In this document: positions 1 through 10,500 of the stretch, piece by piece
How positions within the stretch are numbered: the stretch's first letter is position 1
Layout: every line of letters begins with the position of its first letter
NCBI GenBank assembly: GCA_900543755.1
Contig: UQSP01000015.1
Location: forward strand, 1-35,248
DNA: 35,248 nucleotides
Direction of reading: 5' to 3'
Source: an uncultured Eubacteriales bacterium
GTDB taxonomy: Bacteria > Bacillota > Clostridia > Christensenellales > Pumilibacteraceae
Translations under genes and position numbers: made by a program
Notes under the pieces: model-generated
What the model saw: only the letters and a program-made list of their open reading frames with translations
What the model was told of the DNA's origin: nothing
Databases searched by the model: none

Positions 1-46
1 AGATCTGCGCATGTCTCGTGGGCTCGGAGATGTGTATAAGAGACAG
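1..46 (+). other. Residual Nextera sequencing adapter (not biological)
   Basis: Positions 13-27 are the Nextera read-2 adapter tail (GTCTCGTGGGCTCGG) and 28-46 the Tn5 mosaic end (AGATGTGTATAAGAGACAG). The 12 bases before them look like the end of the P7 primer (AGAT) plus an 8-base index (CTGCGCAT). This is library sequence and should be trimmed; genomic DNA starts at 47. Confidence 0.98.
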
Positions 47-310
47 ATTCTTCCCTAAGCCTGTATGTGGAAACGCCTTTTTTTCCATCGTTAAAAATAA
101 TCTGTCGAATTTAAACATTTTAACCCCCGAGTGTTTGCAATTTATAATATGGGAATTATAATCATTTTTTAAGGGTATACAATCCGCCACTTTAACAAAG
201 GTCGTGAAACTTTTATGGAATTATGGATAGAAAAATCCGCAAGTCAGTCAGGCTAATGCAACTTATAAGCGGAAAAGTTTTGCATTTGCATTATTAAACA
301 TAAGGTGAAT
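47..310. other. Non-coding stretch at the contig start
   Basis: I see no gene here. The DNA is AT-rich and open frames are short. Near 253-300 a weak inverted repeat (TGCAA/TTGCA type arms) lies just past the stop of the minus-strand phosphodiesterase gene and could be its terminator, but it has no convincing T-run. Confidence 0.5.
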
Positions 311-823
311 TTATTCGGCAAGCGTGCAGGCGCGAAATTCGCCGTCGTACCACAAAAACGAATTTGCCGAATTTTCTTTGGGAAGCGAAACTGAACCCGG
401 ATTAAGCAATAATATACCGTCCTTTTCCGTGCAGACAGGAACGTGAGTATGCCCCTGCAAAAAGACCGCGCCAAAAGGAAGAGGCGGCAGATTATCGAAC
501 GAAAATCCGTGTCCGTGCGTACAAAACCAGGTTTTGCCGTCAACGAAAAGCTGAACATCTTTACAGAGCGGAAACTCGGAAATCATGCAGTCGACATCTG
601 CGTCGCAGTTGCCGCGCACCGCAATAATCTTATCTTTATTCCCGTTAAGAAGCTCCGCCACTTTCATGGGCGCATAACCTTTGGGCAGCGGATTTCTGGG
701 ACCGTGATAATAAAGGTCGCCCAAAAGCAGTATTTTGTCTGCTTTTCTTTTGTCCGCTTCTTCGATGAGCGCACGCGTATAAAATTCCGAACCGTGCAAA
801 TCTGATGCAATCAAAATCTTCAT
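311..823 (-). CDS. yfcE: YfcE-type metallophosphoesterase (phosphodiesterase)
   Basis: This 170-residue cytoplasmic protein has the full calcineurin-like metallophosphoesterase signature of the YfcE/MJ0936 family (usually 160-185 residues): D8 and H10 in SDLHG, D36 in LLGDLYYHG, N72 in RGNCD, H103 in CTHGHG, and H125/H127 in QGHTHV, followed by NPGS. These residues hold the two-metal centre. Family members hydrolyse model phosphodiesters such as bis-p-nitrophenyl phosphate in vitro, and the cellular substrate is usually unknown. The start has an AAAAAGGAA sequence upstream with a rather long spacer of about 13 bases. It stands alone, with AT-rich DNA separating it from the lipoprotein gene upstream. 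Confidence 0.9.
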   Translation of the reverse strand: MKILIASDLHGSEFYTRALIEEADKRKADKILLLGDLYYHGPRNPLPKGYAPMKVAELLNGNKDKIIAVRGNCDADVDCMISEFPLCKDVQLFVDGKTWFCTHGHGFSFDNLPPLPFGAVFLQGHTHVPVCTEKDGILLLNPGSVSLPKENSANSFLWYDGEFRACTLAE

Positions 824-1023
824 GTTTTAATGATATTCCTTTTTTGATTTTGTAAATATTCAGGCTTATGCTTAAAAATTTCTTTTGTTTAATGTTGCGA
901 TAGAAAACGTGAAACTACGGTTAATTACGGAATTAAAAAATTATTTTTAAGACATTAAGCGTTATAGCCGATTAAAAATTATTTTAAAGTTAACGGCATA
1001 AGCGTAGTAACCCGAAGTCATTT

Positions 1024-4000
1024 TTACTCTTCGTCGGGATAAGGAGTGAAACTCACGTCATACTGTCCGCCCTGAGCGAGCGCGCTTATACGCACGCTTA
1101 ACCCCAAAGGCGAACTTACGTCCACCGTGAATGCACCCGCCGAATAAGTGACGCTGTATTTGGTAAGATACAATTCTGCCGAGCCGTCCTTCGCCGCAAT
1201 TCGGAAAACGGGAATTTTCCCGTCAGCTTTGAAAACGCAGTCAAGACGGTACTCGTCGCCGTATTCGTCGGACAATGTATAGACGGAATTCATACCCGAA
1301 AGCACCGACAAATCCCATGCGGGAGCGGGAACGGTGGGACGAGTTTGACAAATAACCCCTTCACGGTAAAAATCTATTCTACCGCTTTGAAGAACCGCGG
1401 TATAGCATTTTACGCCCGCATCCTCCGCAACTTCAAACGTCAGTTCATGTAAACCCGAGCTGTTTAACGATACCTTGACTTCAGACGCTTCTTCTCCGTC
1501 GACGGTCACAAAAGGCTGAAATTCGGCGTTGACGGAATCGGTTGCGGCGCCTACAACCACGGTTTTAACTGCCGATTTCCCCGCTTCTTCTACCGTCACG
1601 CTGTAAGTCCCCATAAAACCGTTGGGGTCGATTTCCGGCTTGAAATATTCGCCTACCGTCTCGCCGTATTCCGAAAGCGTAACGTTACCGTTTTCAAAAA
1701 CCGCGGTAAAAATGTAAGCGGACGCACCGGATCCGTAAGTAATCGAAGCTGTTACCGTGTTGCCGTCCACAGACACCGAGTCGAACGTTTCGGGATCGCC
1801 GTAATAATCGTCAAGACTTTCGCCGTCATTATAAAGAAAAGTAAAATCGGGCAGAACCTTAAACGCAGGTGTAAAATCGGAGGTAAAATAATCCCCCACT
1901 GCCTCGAGTTTGATTAAATCGGTGGAGCGAATGAACGTCCCCTTGACCGATTGAAGGCTGTTATAATCCTCGGCGCAGTAAATAAGCGTTTCGAACATTG
2001 CTCCGTCCGAGTATGTGACAGCCGTAACAACAAAGACTCCTTTGTTGTCTTTTGACAAAGAGTATTCACATATATTTGTTTCGGTAGCGTCGCCCGTAAG
2101 CGAAAAATCAGCCTCGGTGATGCTGAGGGTTCCGTCGGCGGCAAAACTTATGCTTTCGTCGATAACTGCCCCTTTCAGCACAAACGAAGAGTTGAGAATT
2201 TCCGAAAATTCCTCCGTGGAAACGAACGAACGTTTTTCGCCGTCGGAAAGATTTTCAAGCACAACGTAAGGCATCTCGAAGTATCTGTACAAAGCAAAGC
2301 GTTTTCCTTGCGCCTCAAACAATAATGCTGTATGTTCCGCTGCAGCTTCCGCATTTATATAATAACCGTATTCGAACGGATAGGGCGCGCCGTTGTATGA
2401 AATCCGACTGCTGTCAAAATCCAAAGAAACGGTAACGGGATTAGTTCCGCCCGTCGTATAAAGGTCGCTTTCGGAATTAAGACCTGCTTTAAGAGAAGTT
2501 TTCAGTTTTTCCGTAGCGTCAGCCGAATAAAACGCCCGCGAAACAATGTAACTCTCTTCGCTTTTTTCAATTAACGCTAAAACGCCTTCTTCCGCCCAGA
2601 CAAGGTAAGAGCCTTCTTCCACACAAAGCGCCGCGATGCCGATATCCTCAAGTCCCGAGGGCTCGTTTAACGCCCTTTCAAAATCGGGCAATGCGGTAAA
2701 AAATGCGTTTTTCGTAACTCCGTCGAGCGTAACGGAATAATCGCCGCCCACCGTTAAAGCGCCGTATTCCCCCTTAAAGGCATCGGCAACCGCCTTGGAA
2801 ACGCAGTAAACTCCCCTGTCCGTCTTTAAGTCCGCAACTGCGATAACTCCTTTACCGTAGCCGACGGGGTAAAGTCCGTAAGTCACGTCGTCCGCCGTGA
2901 AAGAAAATACTACGGCGTTTTCCTTGACCGTACCTTTAATCTCATATCTTTCGCCGCCGATATAAACGTTTTCGCCGTCTACGGTGAAATTAACTGCGCC
3001 CACCCATTCTCCCGTAAGCGACGTCAAATCCGCTTTAACGGCATTTTCGGGCTCATTTGTGCCGTACAGAACGGCGCCGTCAGTCGAATAGACGAGAAAA
3101 CATTCTTCTTTGTCTGCGATAAAACGGATACATGAACCGTATTCGCAGGTCGAAACATTGTAATTAAAGGTTTTACCCTCCACATTTACGGTTTTGGCGG
3201 AAGTATCGAGTTTAATGTTCCTGCCGCTTTGGGTCACGTAAAAATCATAAAAGGCGTTGTCCGCAGGAATGTATACGAGATTTTCGTCGGGAGCGGTTAC
3301 GAAACCGTTTTCATCCACAACGTAAACTATATTTGCACTGCTTACGAACTGTACAACAGGCTTAACTCCGTCGAAAACCAGCCGAGTCTTTGCCGTGTAA
3401 CGCAAATCCTCATCGTAAAGAGAACCGTCCGCATTGATAAGAGTCCAGCCGAAATTACCGTCCTTATCTGCTTTCTGAATAAAAAGAGTATATATATCCG
3501 AGTCCTCTATTGTCCAAAGCCCGTTGAACCGCGCGTCATAAGGCATAAATTCGGTTTCGGTTCCGTCGGACAGGGATTTAAGTATAAGTCTGCCGTCCTT
3601 GTTAAGCGAAAAAGTATAAGCCGCGCCGTCTATAACCGCATTAAGCACGGTTTCCGCGCCCTCGCCCGAAGCGTCGGTAAGATAGAACTCCTCCGCGCCC
3701 GTAAGCGTCATGTCGCTGAAGTTTAGGGTTTTGTCCGCGCTTACCCACTTGCCGTTAAACGCACCCGCCGTCGCCAAGGGAGCAGTCACCGCGGTAAGAG
3801 CCGTGTCTTTTTCCACCGTGAATGTATAACTTACGTCGCTTGATACGTTTACGCCGTCCGTAAACCAGCCGACGAATTTCTCGCCCGCACCGACGTCAGC
3901 GGTCACGGTAACGGACGCACCCGCGGGGAAAGTCCCGCCGCCAGTGCCGCCCGAAACCGTAACGGTATATTCTTTTGTTGATTTAAGCTCGGTTACCGCA

Positions 4001-4266
4001 GTTAAACTGATGTTGCGACTGACGGTGAAAGTATAAGGATTGCTTTCGGAAACGGTTACTCCGTTTTCCTCCCACCTTAAAAATTCGCTGCCATCATCAA
4101 TTACAGCGGTAACGGTACATTCCGAGCCCGACGCGTACTCCCCGCCGCCCGTACCTCCCGATACCGTAACGGTAAAAGTTTCGGTTTTTGGCGCGCACGC
4201 GCAAAACGCCCAGAACGAAAGCGACAACGCCGCGATTAAAAGGACTGTTTTTATTTTCTTCAGCAT
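1024..4266 (-). CDS. Large surface lipoprotein with two InlB-like repeats
   Basis: The protein has 1080 residues from the ATG at 4266, chosen because AAAAGGAG lies 8 bases upstream; the frame stays open further upstream but without a ribosome site. A lipoprotein signal peptide runs from residue 1 to FCAC, with lipidated Cys24. Two divergent InlB B-repeat-like units follow (about 31-93 and 100-162), each beginning TVTVSGGTGGG and ending with an aromatic-rich TFTV strand. The remaining ~900 residues are beta-strand-rich and appear to be degenerate modules that begin with an F-x-G-x-W/Y pattern (FNGKW, FNGLW, LTGEW, FKGEY, FMGTY) and alternate Asp/Gly turns. No catalytic motif is visible. I infer an outer-face anchored protein, possibly for binding or adhesion. 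A weak hairpin in the AT-rich DNA at about 960-1010 may end the transcript. Confidence 0.85.
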   Translation of the reverse strand: MLKKIKTVLLIAALSLSFWAFCACAPKTETFTVTVSGGTGGGEYASGSECTVTAVIDDGSEFLRWEENGVTVSESNPYTFTVSRNISLTAVTELKSTKEYTVTVSGGTGGGTFPAGASVTVTADVGAGEKFVGWFTDGVNVSSDVSYTFTVEKDTALTAVTAPLATAGAFNGKWVSADKTLNFSDMTLTGAEEFYLTDASGEGAETVLNAVIDGAAYTFSLNKDGRLILKSLSDGTETEFMPYDARFNGLWTIEDSDIYTLFIQKADKDGNFGWTLINADGSLYDEDLRYTAKTRLVFDGVKPVVQFVSSANIVYVVDENGFVTAPDENLVYIPADNAFYDFYVTQSGRNIKLDTSAKTVNVEGKTFNYNVSTCEYGSCIRFIADKEECFLVYSTDGAVLYGTNEPENAVKADLTSLTGEWVGAVNFTVDGENVYIGGERYEIKGTVKENAVVFSFTADDVTYGLYPVGYGKGVIAVADLKTDRGVYCVSKAVADAFKGEYGALTVGGDYSVTLDGVTKNAFFTALPDFERALNEPSGLEDIGIAALCVEEGSYLVWAEEGVLALIEKSEESYIVSRAFYSADATEKLKTSLKAGLNSESDLYTTGGTNPVTVSLDFDSSRISYNGAPYPFEYGYYINAEAAAEHTALLFEAQGKRFALYRYFEMPYVVLENLSDGEKRSFVSTEEFSEILNSSFVLKGAVIDESISFAADGTLSITEADFSLTGDATETNICEYSLSKDNKGVFVVTAVTYSDGAMFETLIYCAEDYNSLQSVKGTFIRSTDLIKLEAVGDYFTSDFTPAFKVLPDFTFLYNDGESLDDYYGDPETFDSVSVDGNTVTASITYGSGASAYIFTAVFENGNVTLSEYGETVGEYFKPEIDPNGFMGTYSVTVEEAGKSAVKTVVVGAATDSVNAEFQPFVTVDGEEASEVKVSLNSSGLHELTFEVAEDAGVKCYTAVLQSGRIDFYREGVICQTRPTVPAPAWDLSVLSGMNSVYTLSDEYGDEYRLDCVFKADGKIPVFRIAAKDGSAELYLTKYSVTYSAGAFTVDVSSPLGLSVRISALAQGGQYDVSFTPYPDEE

Positions 4267-4370
4267 GGTATTAACTCCTTTTCGGGTAAACGACATAAAA
4301 CAATTTTGCGCCCTCTTTTTATAGTGTGTAAAAAGTATAAACGGAATAAACTCGCTGCGTCTTAAATACG

Positions 4371-4398
4371 ACAAAACGGGCGGATTTATTCCGTCCGT
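4371..4398 (-). terminator. Probable intrinsic terminator after galT
   Basis: On the minus strand a 9-bp stem with one mismatch (ACGGACGGA / TCCGCCCGT, 5-base loop) is followed by TTTTG. It lies about 28 bases past the galT stop and before the lipoprotein gene, separating the two transcripts. Confidence 0.6.
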
Positions 4399-4425
4399 TC
4401 CGCCGACTTAAGCGCGTAATCGGTC

Positions 4426-5946
4426 TTATTTTGCCTCTATACCGAGAGAGGAAAGAAATTTTTCAAAAGCCGCGACGCCCGCCTCGTCCTTTTTGAATAC
4501 AGCGGTGTTGTCGAGAATACATTCGCAGACGCGGTTAACCTCGTCTTTGACGTTAAGTTCGGCTTCTTTAGGCGTGCATTTGGGATTTTCCTTCATAAGT
4601 TTTTCAATCATGTCGGCATGCACTTTCATGTCGTCGGCAAGTTTTTCACGCGAATATTTGACTTCACGGGTCAAATACTGCCGGACTTCCGCAAGCTGAC
4701 GGTCCAGTCTGCCGGGAAGAATAAACAATCCCATAGCCTCAATAAGCCCTATCGACTCGGACTTAATGTTCTGATATTCCGGGTGGACGTGATATATGCC
4801 GTCAGGGAATTGTTCGGACGTGCAGTTGTTGCGCAAAATAAGCTCCACAATGTACTTGCCGTCGTTTGATTTTCTTGCGATAGGCGTCACGGCGTTATGC
4901 TGACCGCTTTCGTCGGCGCCGATGATACCCACGCTTTCGTCCGAGTAAGCCTTCCACGCAGATATGATTTTGCCGGCGTACTCGACAAGCATTTTCTTGT
5001 TAGTGCTTTCAAGGCGAATAACGGAATTGTACCAATCCACGATTCCCGTATCGATATAGGGATATTCGGCGGACTTAAAGCGTTTTAAATAAGGAGCCTT
5101 GTGCATGGGCAGCTGTTTAAGTCCCGCCTGGAAGTGGTCGTGCGTGAGTATGGAGCCGCCCACGATGGGAAGCGCGGCGTTGCAGCCGATGAAATACGAA
5201 GGATTGTAATCGACAAAGTCCAAAAGTTTTTGCACGGTGGAAGTATCCACTTTCATGGGAGTATGCTCGGAGTTTATCGCTATACCGTGCTGATTGAAAT
5301 AGGAATAGGGCGAAAACTGCCAGAACCACTCCTCCCCGCCCAAGGTAAGCGGAATAGTGCGCAAGGTCTGGCGGAACACTCCGTGACCCGCATATCCCTC
5401 GTTTTCCTTACAAATCATGCAAGGCGGATAAGAGGTGTTTTTCTGCTTAAGCAGTTTTGCGGTATCCTTATTATTCTTTTCGGGACGCGAAAGATTAATG
5501 GTGATTTCGATTTTGCCTTTAGTGGACTTTGCTTCCCAATGCTTGTTTTTGGCGATTTTGGTTTGCTTTACGTAATCGTTTTTAATCGAGTAATCGTACA
5601 GCCAGTCAAACGCTTTTGCGGGCGAAGTAGAGTGAAGACTTTCAAACATATCGACGATTTCGCTGGGCTTAAGGCTGACGGTATCCATGATTTTGTCGGC
5701 AAATTCTTCCCTTCCGTCCTCGGTGATGATGCCGTTTTCGACTGCGTAGTCCACAATGGGATTGAGCACCGCGTCGGGACAGGTCATTTCTTCTATTGCG
5801 TCAACGTCCGTTTCGTACTGCACGTAATCTTCAAGCTTAAGGCTTTGCATAAGCTTATTGCGCACATAGATAACGTCCAGATCGTCAAGAAGCAGATGCG
5901 ACTGGGCATACTGCAAAAGATTTTCGATGCAGGAATAGATAATCAT
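4426..5946 (-). CDS. galT: Galactose-1-phosphate uridylyltransferase, class II
   Basis: This 506-residue protein matches the Firmicutes-type (class II) GalT, which is longer than and distinct from the ~350-residue E. coli enzyme. It exchanges UMP between UDP-glucose and galactose-1-phosphate in the Leloir pathway, in the cytoplasm. Family marks include the THDHFQ motif (the counterpart of the nucleotide-accepting His-x-His region), PSYFIGCNAALPIVGGS just before it, and the C-terminal YHVHPEYQNIKSESIGLIEA region. An AAAGGAG lies 9 bases before the ATG. No galK or galE is present in the window. Its start is 38 bp from the stop of the pseudouridine synthase gene, so it may be the last gene of that operon. 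Confidence 0.93.
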   Translation of the reverse strand: MIIYSCIENLLQYAQSHLLLDDLDVIYVRNKLMQSLKLEDYVQYETDVDAIEEMTCPDAVLNPIVDYAVENGIITEDGREEFADKIMDTVSLKPSEIVDMFESLHSTSPAKAFDWLYDYSIKNDYVKQTKIAKNKHWEAKSTKGKIEITINLSRPEKNNKDTAKLLKQKNTSYPPCMICKENEGYAGHGVFRQTLRTIPLTLGGEEWFWQFSPYSYFNQHGIAINSEHTPMKVDTSTVQKLLDFVDYNPSYFIGCNAALPIVGGSILTHDHFQAGLKQLPMHKAPYLKRFKSAEYPYIDTGIVDWYNSVIRLESTNKKMLVEYAGKIISAWKAYSDESVGIIGADESGQHNAVTPIARKSNDGKYIVELILRNNCTSEQFPDGIYHVHPEYQNIKSESIGLIEAMGLFILPGRLDRQLAEVRQYLTREVKYSREKLADDMKVHADMIEKLMKENPKCTPKEAELNVKDEVNRVCECILDNTAVFKKDEAGVAAFEKFLSSLGIEAK

Positions 5947-5984
5947 ATTATTTGTCTCCTTTTATATGGAATAAATTTACTTGT

Positions 5985-6701
5985 TCAGCGTGGAGCGACC
6001 ACATTGACGTGACGCTCTATCTCGAAAAACTTCCACGGCGTTTTATCGAGCGGCGGATAAGCCACGAAAACCATGGGAAGCTTGGTTACAGGATGATAAA
6101 ACCTCAATTCGTACGCCCACAGCGCAAGGTTGTGACCTTTTGCCAGCGTATCGCCGCCGTAGCGCACGTCGCCGAATATAGGCGTGCCGATATGCTGCAT
6201 CTGAACGCGCGCCTGATGCGACCTGCCCGTAAGCAGCTTGATGTCCACAAGCGTAAGCTTAGGCGTGGTCTCCAGAACTTTGTAAACGAGTTCCGCTCTT
6301 TTTGCGCCCTCTATGGCGGCGGGCACTACTTTCACGGTATTGTTTTTCTCGTCTTTAAATAGATAATCGGAAAGCCTTGCCTGACGGTCGCGCGGAGTAC
6401 CCACCACTACCGCGAGATAGCGTTTTTCAAAACTGCCGTCCTTTATCTGCTCCGACAGTCTTGCGGCGGCCTTGCTTGTTTTAGCAAAAACCATAACTCC
6501 GCCGGTGGGTCTGTCCAGTCTGTGCACAAGCCCCGCAAACGCCTCGCCTTTTTTATCGTAAGTTTCCTTGATGTAATCCTTAACCATGGAAAGAAGATCC
6601 TTATCCCCCGTGGAATCGCCCTGAGAAGGAACGTTCTGGGGTTTAAGAACCACGATAAGGTGATTGTCCTCGTATAAAATTGTAAGTAAGTTGTCTGCCA
6701 T
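5985..6701 (-). CDS. RluA-family pseudouridine synthase
   Basis: From the ATG at 6701 the protein has 238 residues (MADNLLTILYEDNHL...). It carries the RluA catalytic motif HRLDRPTGG at residues 60-68 with catalytic Asp63, plus the downstream FEKRYLAVV and LLTGRSHQARVQ motifs. These enzymes isomerise uridine to pseudouridine in rRNA or tRNA. There is no S4 domain at the N-terminus, so it is a short single-domain type (RluA/RluC/YlyB-like); the target position cannot be told. A longer reading from 6746 would overlap the end of the methyltransferase gene and adds non-conserved residues. The ribosome site is weak, suggesting translational coupling. Confidence 0.87.
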   Translation of the reverse strand: MADNLLTILYEDNHLIVVLKPQNVPSQGDSTGDKDLLSMVKDYIKETYDKKGEAFAGLVHRLDRPTGGVMVFAKTSKAAARLSEQIKDGSFEKRYLAVVVGTPRDRQARLSDYLFKDEKNNTVKVVPAAIEGAKRAELVYKVLETTPKLTLVDIKLLTGRSHQARVQMQHIGTPIFGDVRYGGDTLAKGHNLALWAYELRFYHPVTKLPMVFVAYPPLDKTPWKFFEIERHVNVVAPR

Positions 6702-6718
6702 TTGAATCCGAAACCGAT

Positions 6719-7585
6719 TTATTTTTTTGTCCACAATCCGCTGCAACCGCAGGGAAGTTCCGTTTCTCCCATCGACTTGTCCGATACGGGCAAGGTAAGT
6801 TCGTATGCGTCCGCACTTCCTTTTTCGCCGTGCATGACAAGCGAAAGAATGTTTTTTATCACAGTGGGCTGAAGTCCCGTCGTATAACTGTTTATGAGGT
6901 AAAAAAGCGGCCTGTCCAGCACTTCGCGCACCAGCGAAGCAAGCTCGTAAAGACTGTCCTCAAGCTTCCACATTTCGCCCGAAGGTCCCCTGCCGTAGCT
7001 GGGCGGGTCCATAAGCACGGCGTTATATTTTTTTCCGCGCTTTATTTCGCGCAAAACGAACTTTTTACAGTCGTCCACGATGTAGCGTATTCCGTCCTCC
7101 GGAACGCCGCTTAACCGTGCGTTTTGCCTGCACCTTTCCACCATGCCTTTCGCCGCGTCCACGTGCGTGACGAACGCGCCGGAAGCTGCCAGCGCAACGC
7201 TTGCCCCGCCCGTGTAACCGAATAGGTTGAGTACGTTTACGCGCTCATGCGAATCTTTGCACATTCTGCCCGTTTTGTCCCAGTTAGCGGCTTGCTCGGG
7301 GAACAGTCCCGTATGCTTGAACCCCATGGGTTTTACCAGAAATTTGAGATTGCGCCACTCCACCGTCCACTCGGAAGGAAAAGGCCGAAGCACTTTCCAT
7401 CTGCCGCCGCCGTCGGATGCGCGGATATACACGGCGTTTAAGCCCTTGTAACTTTTAAGGTCGAACGGAGCTTTCCATATTGCCTGGGGGTCGGGGCGCA
7501 AAAGAAACACGTCTTTCCACCTTTCAAGTTTTTCGCCGTCGCCCGCCGCAATTATCTCGTAGTCCTTCCAGTCGTTTGCGGTCAT
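6719..7585 (-). CDS. Class I SAM-dependent methyltransferase, RlmI-like
   Basis: This 288-residue protein has the SAM-binding motif I NLFGYTGGAS (residues 120-129), an acidic residue in VTHVDAAKGM after strand 2, and the catalytic-loop motif DPPSYGRGPSGE (193-204). That arrangement fits the COG1092/RlmI-RlmK family that methylates large-subunit rRNA, here without an obvious N-terminal PUA domain. The start codon overlaps the ileS stop (ATGA), so translation is probably coupled to ileS. Together with the neighbouring pseudouridine synthase and ileS it forms a translation-related gene group. Substrate RNA is inferred only from the family. Confidence 0.82.
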   Translation of the reverse strand: MTANDWKDYEIIAAGDGEKLERWKDVFLLRPDPQAIWKAPFDLKSYKGLNAVYIRASDGGGRWKVLRPFPSEWTVEWRNLKFLVKPMGFKHTGLFPEQAANWDKTGRMCKDSHERVNVLNLFGYTGGASVALAASGAFVTHVDAAKGMVERCRQNARLSGVPEDGIRYIVDDCKKFVLREIKRGKKYNAVLMDPPSYGRGPSGEMWKLEDSLYELASLVREVLDRPLFYLINSYTTGLQPTVIKNILSLVMHGEKGSADAYELTLPVSDKSMGETELPCGCSGLWTKK

Positions 7586-10500
7586 ATCTTGCTAACCTTT
7601 ATACCTACGTTCTTGCCGTTGATATCCCATTCCTTGAAATCGTTGCAGCTTTTACCGCCTATAATCTCGTCGGCAAGGACGTCGGAAGCTATTTCCTGAA
7701 TGTATTTGTTGAAAACTTTTTCTATTTCTTCGTCGCCGAAATAACGAATCCTTATATGATCGGTGACTTCGAATCCCGCCTCTTTACGCATCGTCTGAAT
7801 TTTGGAAACGATTTCGCGCATATAGCCTTCTTCAATCAGTTCTTTGTCTAAAGCAGTGTCGAGAATGACGGTCATGCCTTTGTCGGACTGAACGGAATAG
7901 CCTTCTTTGCTCAGCACCGAAATAAGCAGGTCGTCTTTGGTAAGGTCTATTTGCTCGCCGTCGATATCGAAGGAATACGTATCGGATTCCTTTAATCCGT
8001 TTACAATCTTCTCCGCGTTGGCGGCAAGATACTGTCTGATTTTCCCTAAGCGCGAGCCGTATTTGGGTCCCAGTGTTTTAAGCTGAGGTTTGACCTCATA
8101 GGAAACGTATCCGCCCGCATCCGCAGCGTACTCGATGTCTTTGACGTTAAGCTCGTCGCGGATGACGGAAAGAAGTTCGGAATCGAGATTTTCGGACTGA
8201 CCGCCGCAAAGAATGATTTTCTTAAGCGGCTGACGGTTTTTGATTCCCGATAAGTTACGCGCCGCACGCCCCAGGATAGCGGCGTTTTCGGCAACCGTCA
8301 TGCCCGCTTCGAGAGCTTTGTCGATATATTTTTCGTTGCACGCGGGGAAAGACGCGAGATGCACCGATTCGGGCGCGTCGGGGAAAACCGACACCACGAT
8401 GTTGCGGTATATTTCCTCCGCCATGAAAGGAATAAACGGCGCGGTAAGCCGCGACAGAGTTTCGAGAACCGTGAACAGCGTCATGTAAGCCGCTTTCTTG
8501 TCCTCGGTCATGTCGCTGCCCCAGAAGCGCTCGCGGCATCTTCTGACGTACCAGTTGCTGAGCGCGTCGGTAAAATCGCTTATAGCCCTTGCGCTTTCGG
8601 TAATCTTGTAATTTTCCAGCGAGTCGTCCACAAAAGCCACAAGCGAATTGAGCGAAGACAAAATCCACTTGTCCATCATGTTAAGCCGGCAATCGTCAAG
8701 CGAATATTTCGACGGGTCGAACTTATCGATTTCGGCGTAAAGAACGTAGAAAGAATAAGTGTTGAACAAAGTTCCCAAAAATTTACGCTGGACTTCGCTT
8801 ACGGCTTCATCGTAGAATCGCGAAGGTATCCAGGGACTGGAATTGGTGTAGAAATACCATCTTACGGCGTCCGCACCCTGTTTGTCGAGTACAGACCACG
8901 GGTCGACGACGTTGCCCTTGTGCTTGCTCATTTTGATGCCGTTCTTGTCGTTGACGTGGCCTAAAACTATGCAGTTTTCAAACGGCGCTTTGTCAAACAA
9001 AAGCGTGGAAATGGCAAGCAAAGTATAGAACCAGCCGCGCGTCTGGTCGACCGCCTCGGAAATAAACTGAGCGGGGAAAGTCTTTTCGAATTTATCCTTG
9101 TTTTCAAACGGATAATGCAGCTGAGCAAAGGGCATGGAACCGGAGTCGTACCAGCAGTCGATGACTTCGGGCGTGCGGTGCATTGTTTTGCCGCACTTGG
9201 GACATTTTATCGTAACCGCGTCGACGTAGGGCTTATGAAGTTCTATGTCGCCCGTAAGTCCGCCCTTTTCCTTAAGCTCGGCTTTAGAGCCTATTGCCAA
9301 AGTTTCGCCGCACTCGTCGCAAACCCATATCGGAAGCGGAGTACCCCAGTATCTTTCGCGCGACAGTCCCCAATCGATGACGTTTTCGAGGAAGTTGCCC
9401 ATTCTGCCCTTTCCGATGGATTCGGGCATCCAGTTGACGGACGCGTTGTTTTTCATAAGCTGTTCCCTTACTTTGGTCATGGAAATAAACCAGGTGGAAC
9501 GCGCGTAATAAAGAAGCGGCGTATCGCAGCGCCAGCAGAAAGGATAGCTGTGAGTAAACATTATTTCCTTGAAAAGCAGGCCGCGTGACTTAAGGTCCTT
9601 AAGGATAAGCTTGTCGGCGTCCTTACAGAAAGTACCCTCGAAGGGCGCGCCTTTGCTCATTTTGCCGCGCTCGTCCACCATCTGGACGAAAGGAAGGTCG
9701 TTTTGTCTGCCTATTCTGGCGTCATCCTCGCCGAACGCGGGCGCGATATGCACGACTCCCGTGCCGTCGTCAAGCGTAACGTAACCGTCGGTCACCACAT
9801 AATGCGATTTCTTGGGGCCGTTGTAGTTTGCGTAAAGAGGCTCGTATTCGGTACCTGCGAAATCCGCGCCTTTTCTGACGGACAAAACGGTATACTCGCC
9901 CTCCTTGAAATATTCGGGGATGCGTTTTTCCGCCATGATGTATTTTTTACCGTCGCTTTCCACGGTTGCGTAATCAAACGCAGGTCCCATACACAGCGCA
10001 ACGTTTGAGGGAAGCGTCCACGGCGTGGTCGTCCAGGCGACAATATAGGTATCCGCCTGTCCCTTGACTTTAAAGGACACCGCGGCGGACTTTTCCTCCA
10101 CGTCCTTGTATCCCTGCGCCACTTCGTGCGAAGAAAGCGCCGTTCCGCAGCGCGGGCAATACGGTACTATTTTGTGCCCTTTGTAAATCAGCCCGCGGTC
10201 GAATATGTTTTTAAGCGACCACCAGACGGACTCGATATAAGTGTCATTGTAAGTGATGTAAGGGTGCTCCATATCCACCCAATAACCCACTCTGTCGGAC
10301 ATTTTTTCCCATTCCGACTTATATTTCCAAACGCTTTCCTTGCATTTTTTTATAAAAGGCTCGATACCGTACTTCTCGATATCCTGTTTGCCGTCCATGC
10401 CAAGCTGCTTTTCCACTTCAAGCTCCACGGGAAGCCCGTGAGTGTCCCAGCCGGCTATACGCGTGGCGTGATATCCTTTCATGGTTTTAAAGCGCGGAAT

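Noticed and set aside
1..46. Tn5 transposon end
   Set aside because: The 19-bp mosaic end is joined to Illumina Nextera primer tails on both contig ends, so it is library sequence.
253..558. 101-codon minus-strand frame at the contig start
   Set aside because: Overlaps the phosphodiesterase gene in another frame and has no recognisable domain.
5101..6012. 303-codon plus-strand frame antisense to galT
   Set aside because: Shadow of the well-supported galT gene; no ribosome site or family resemblance.
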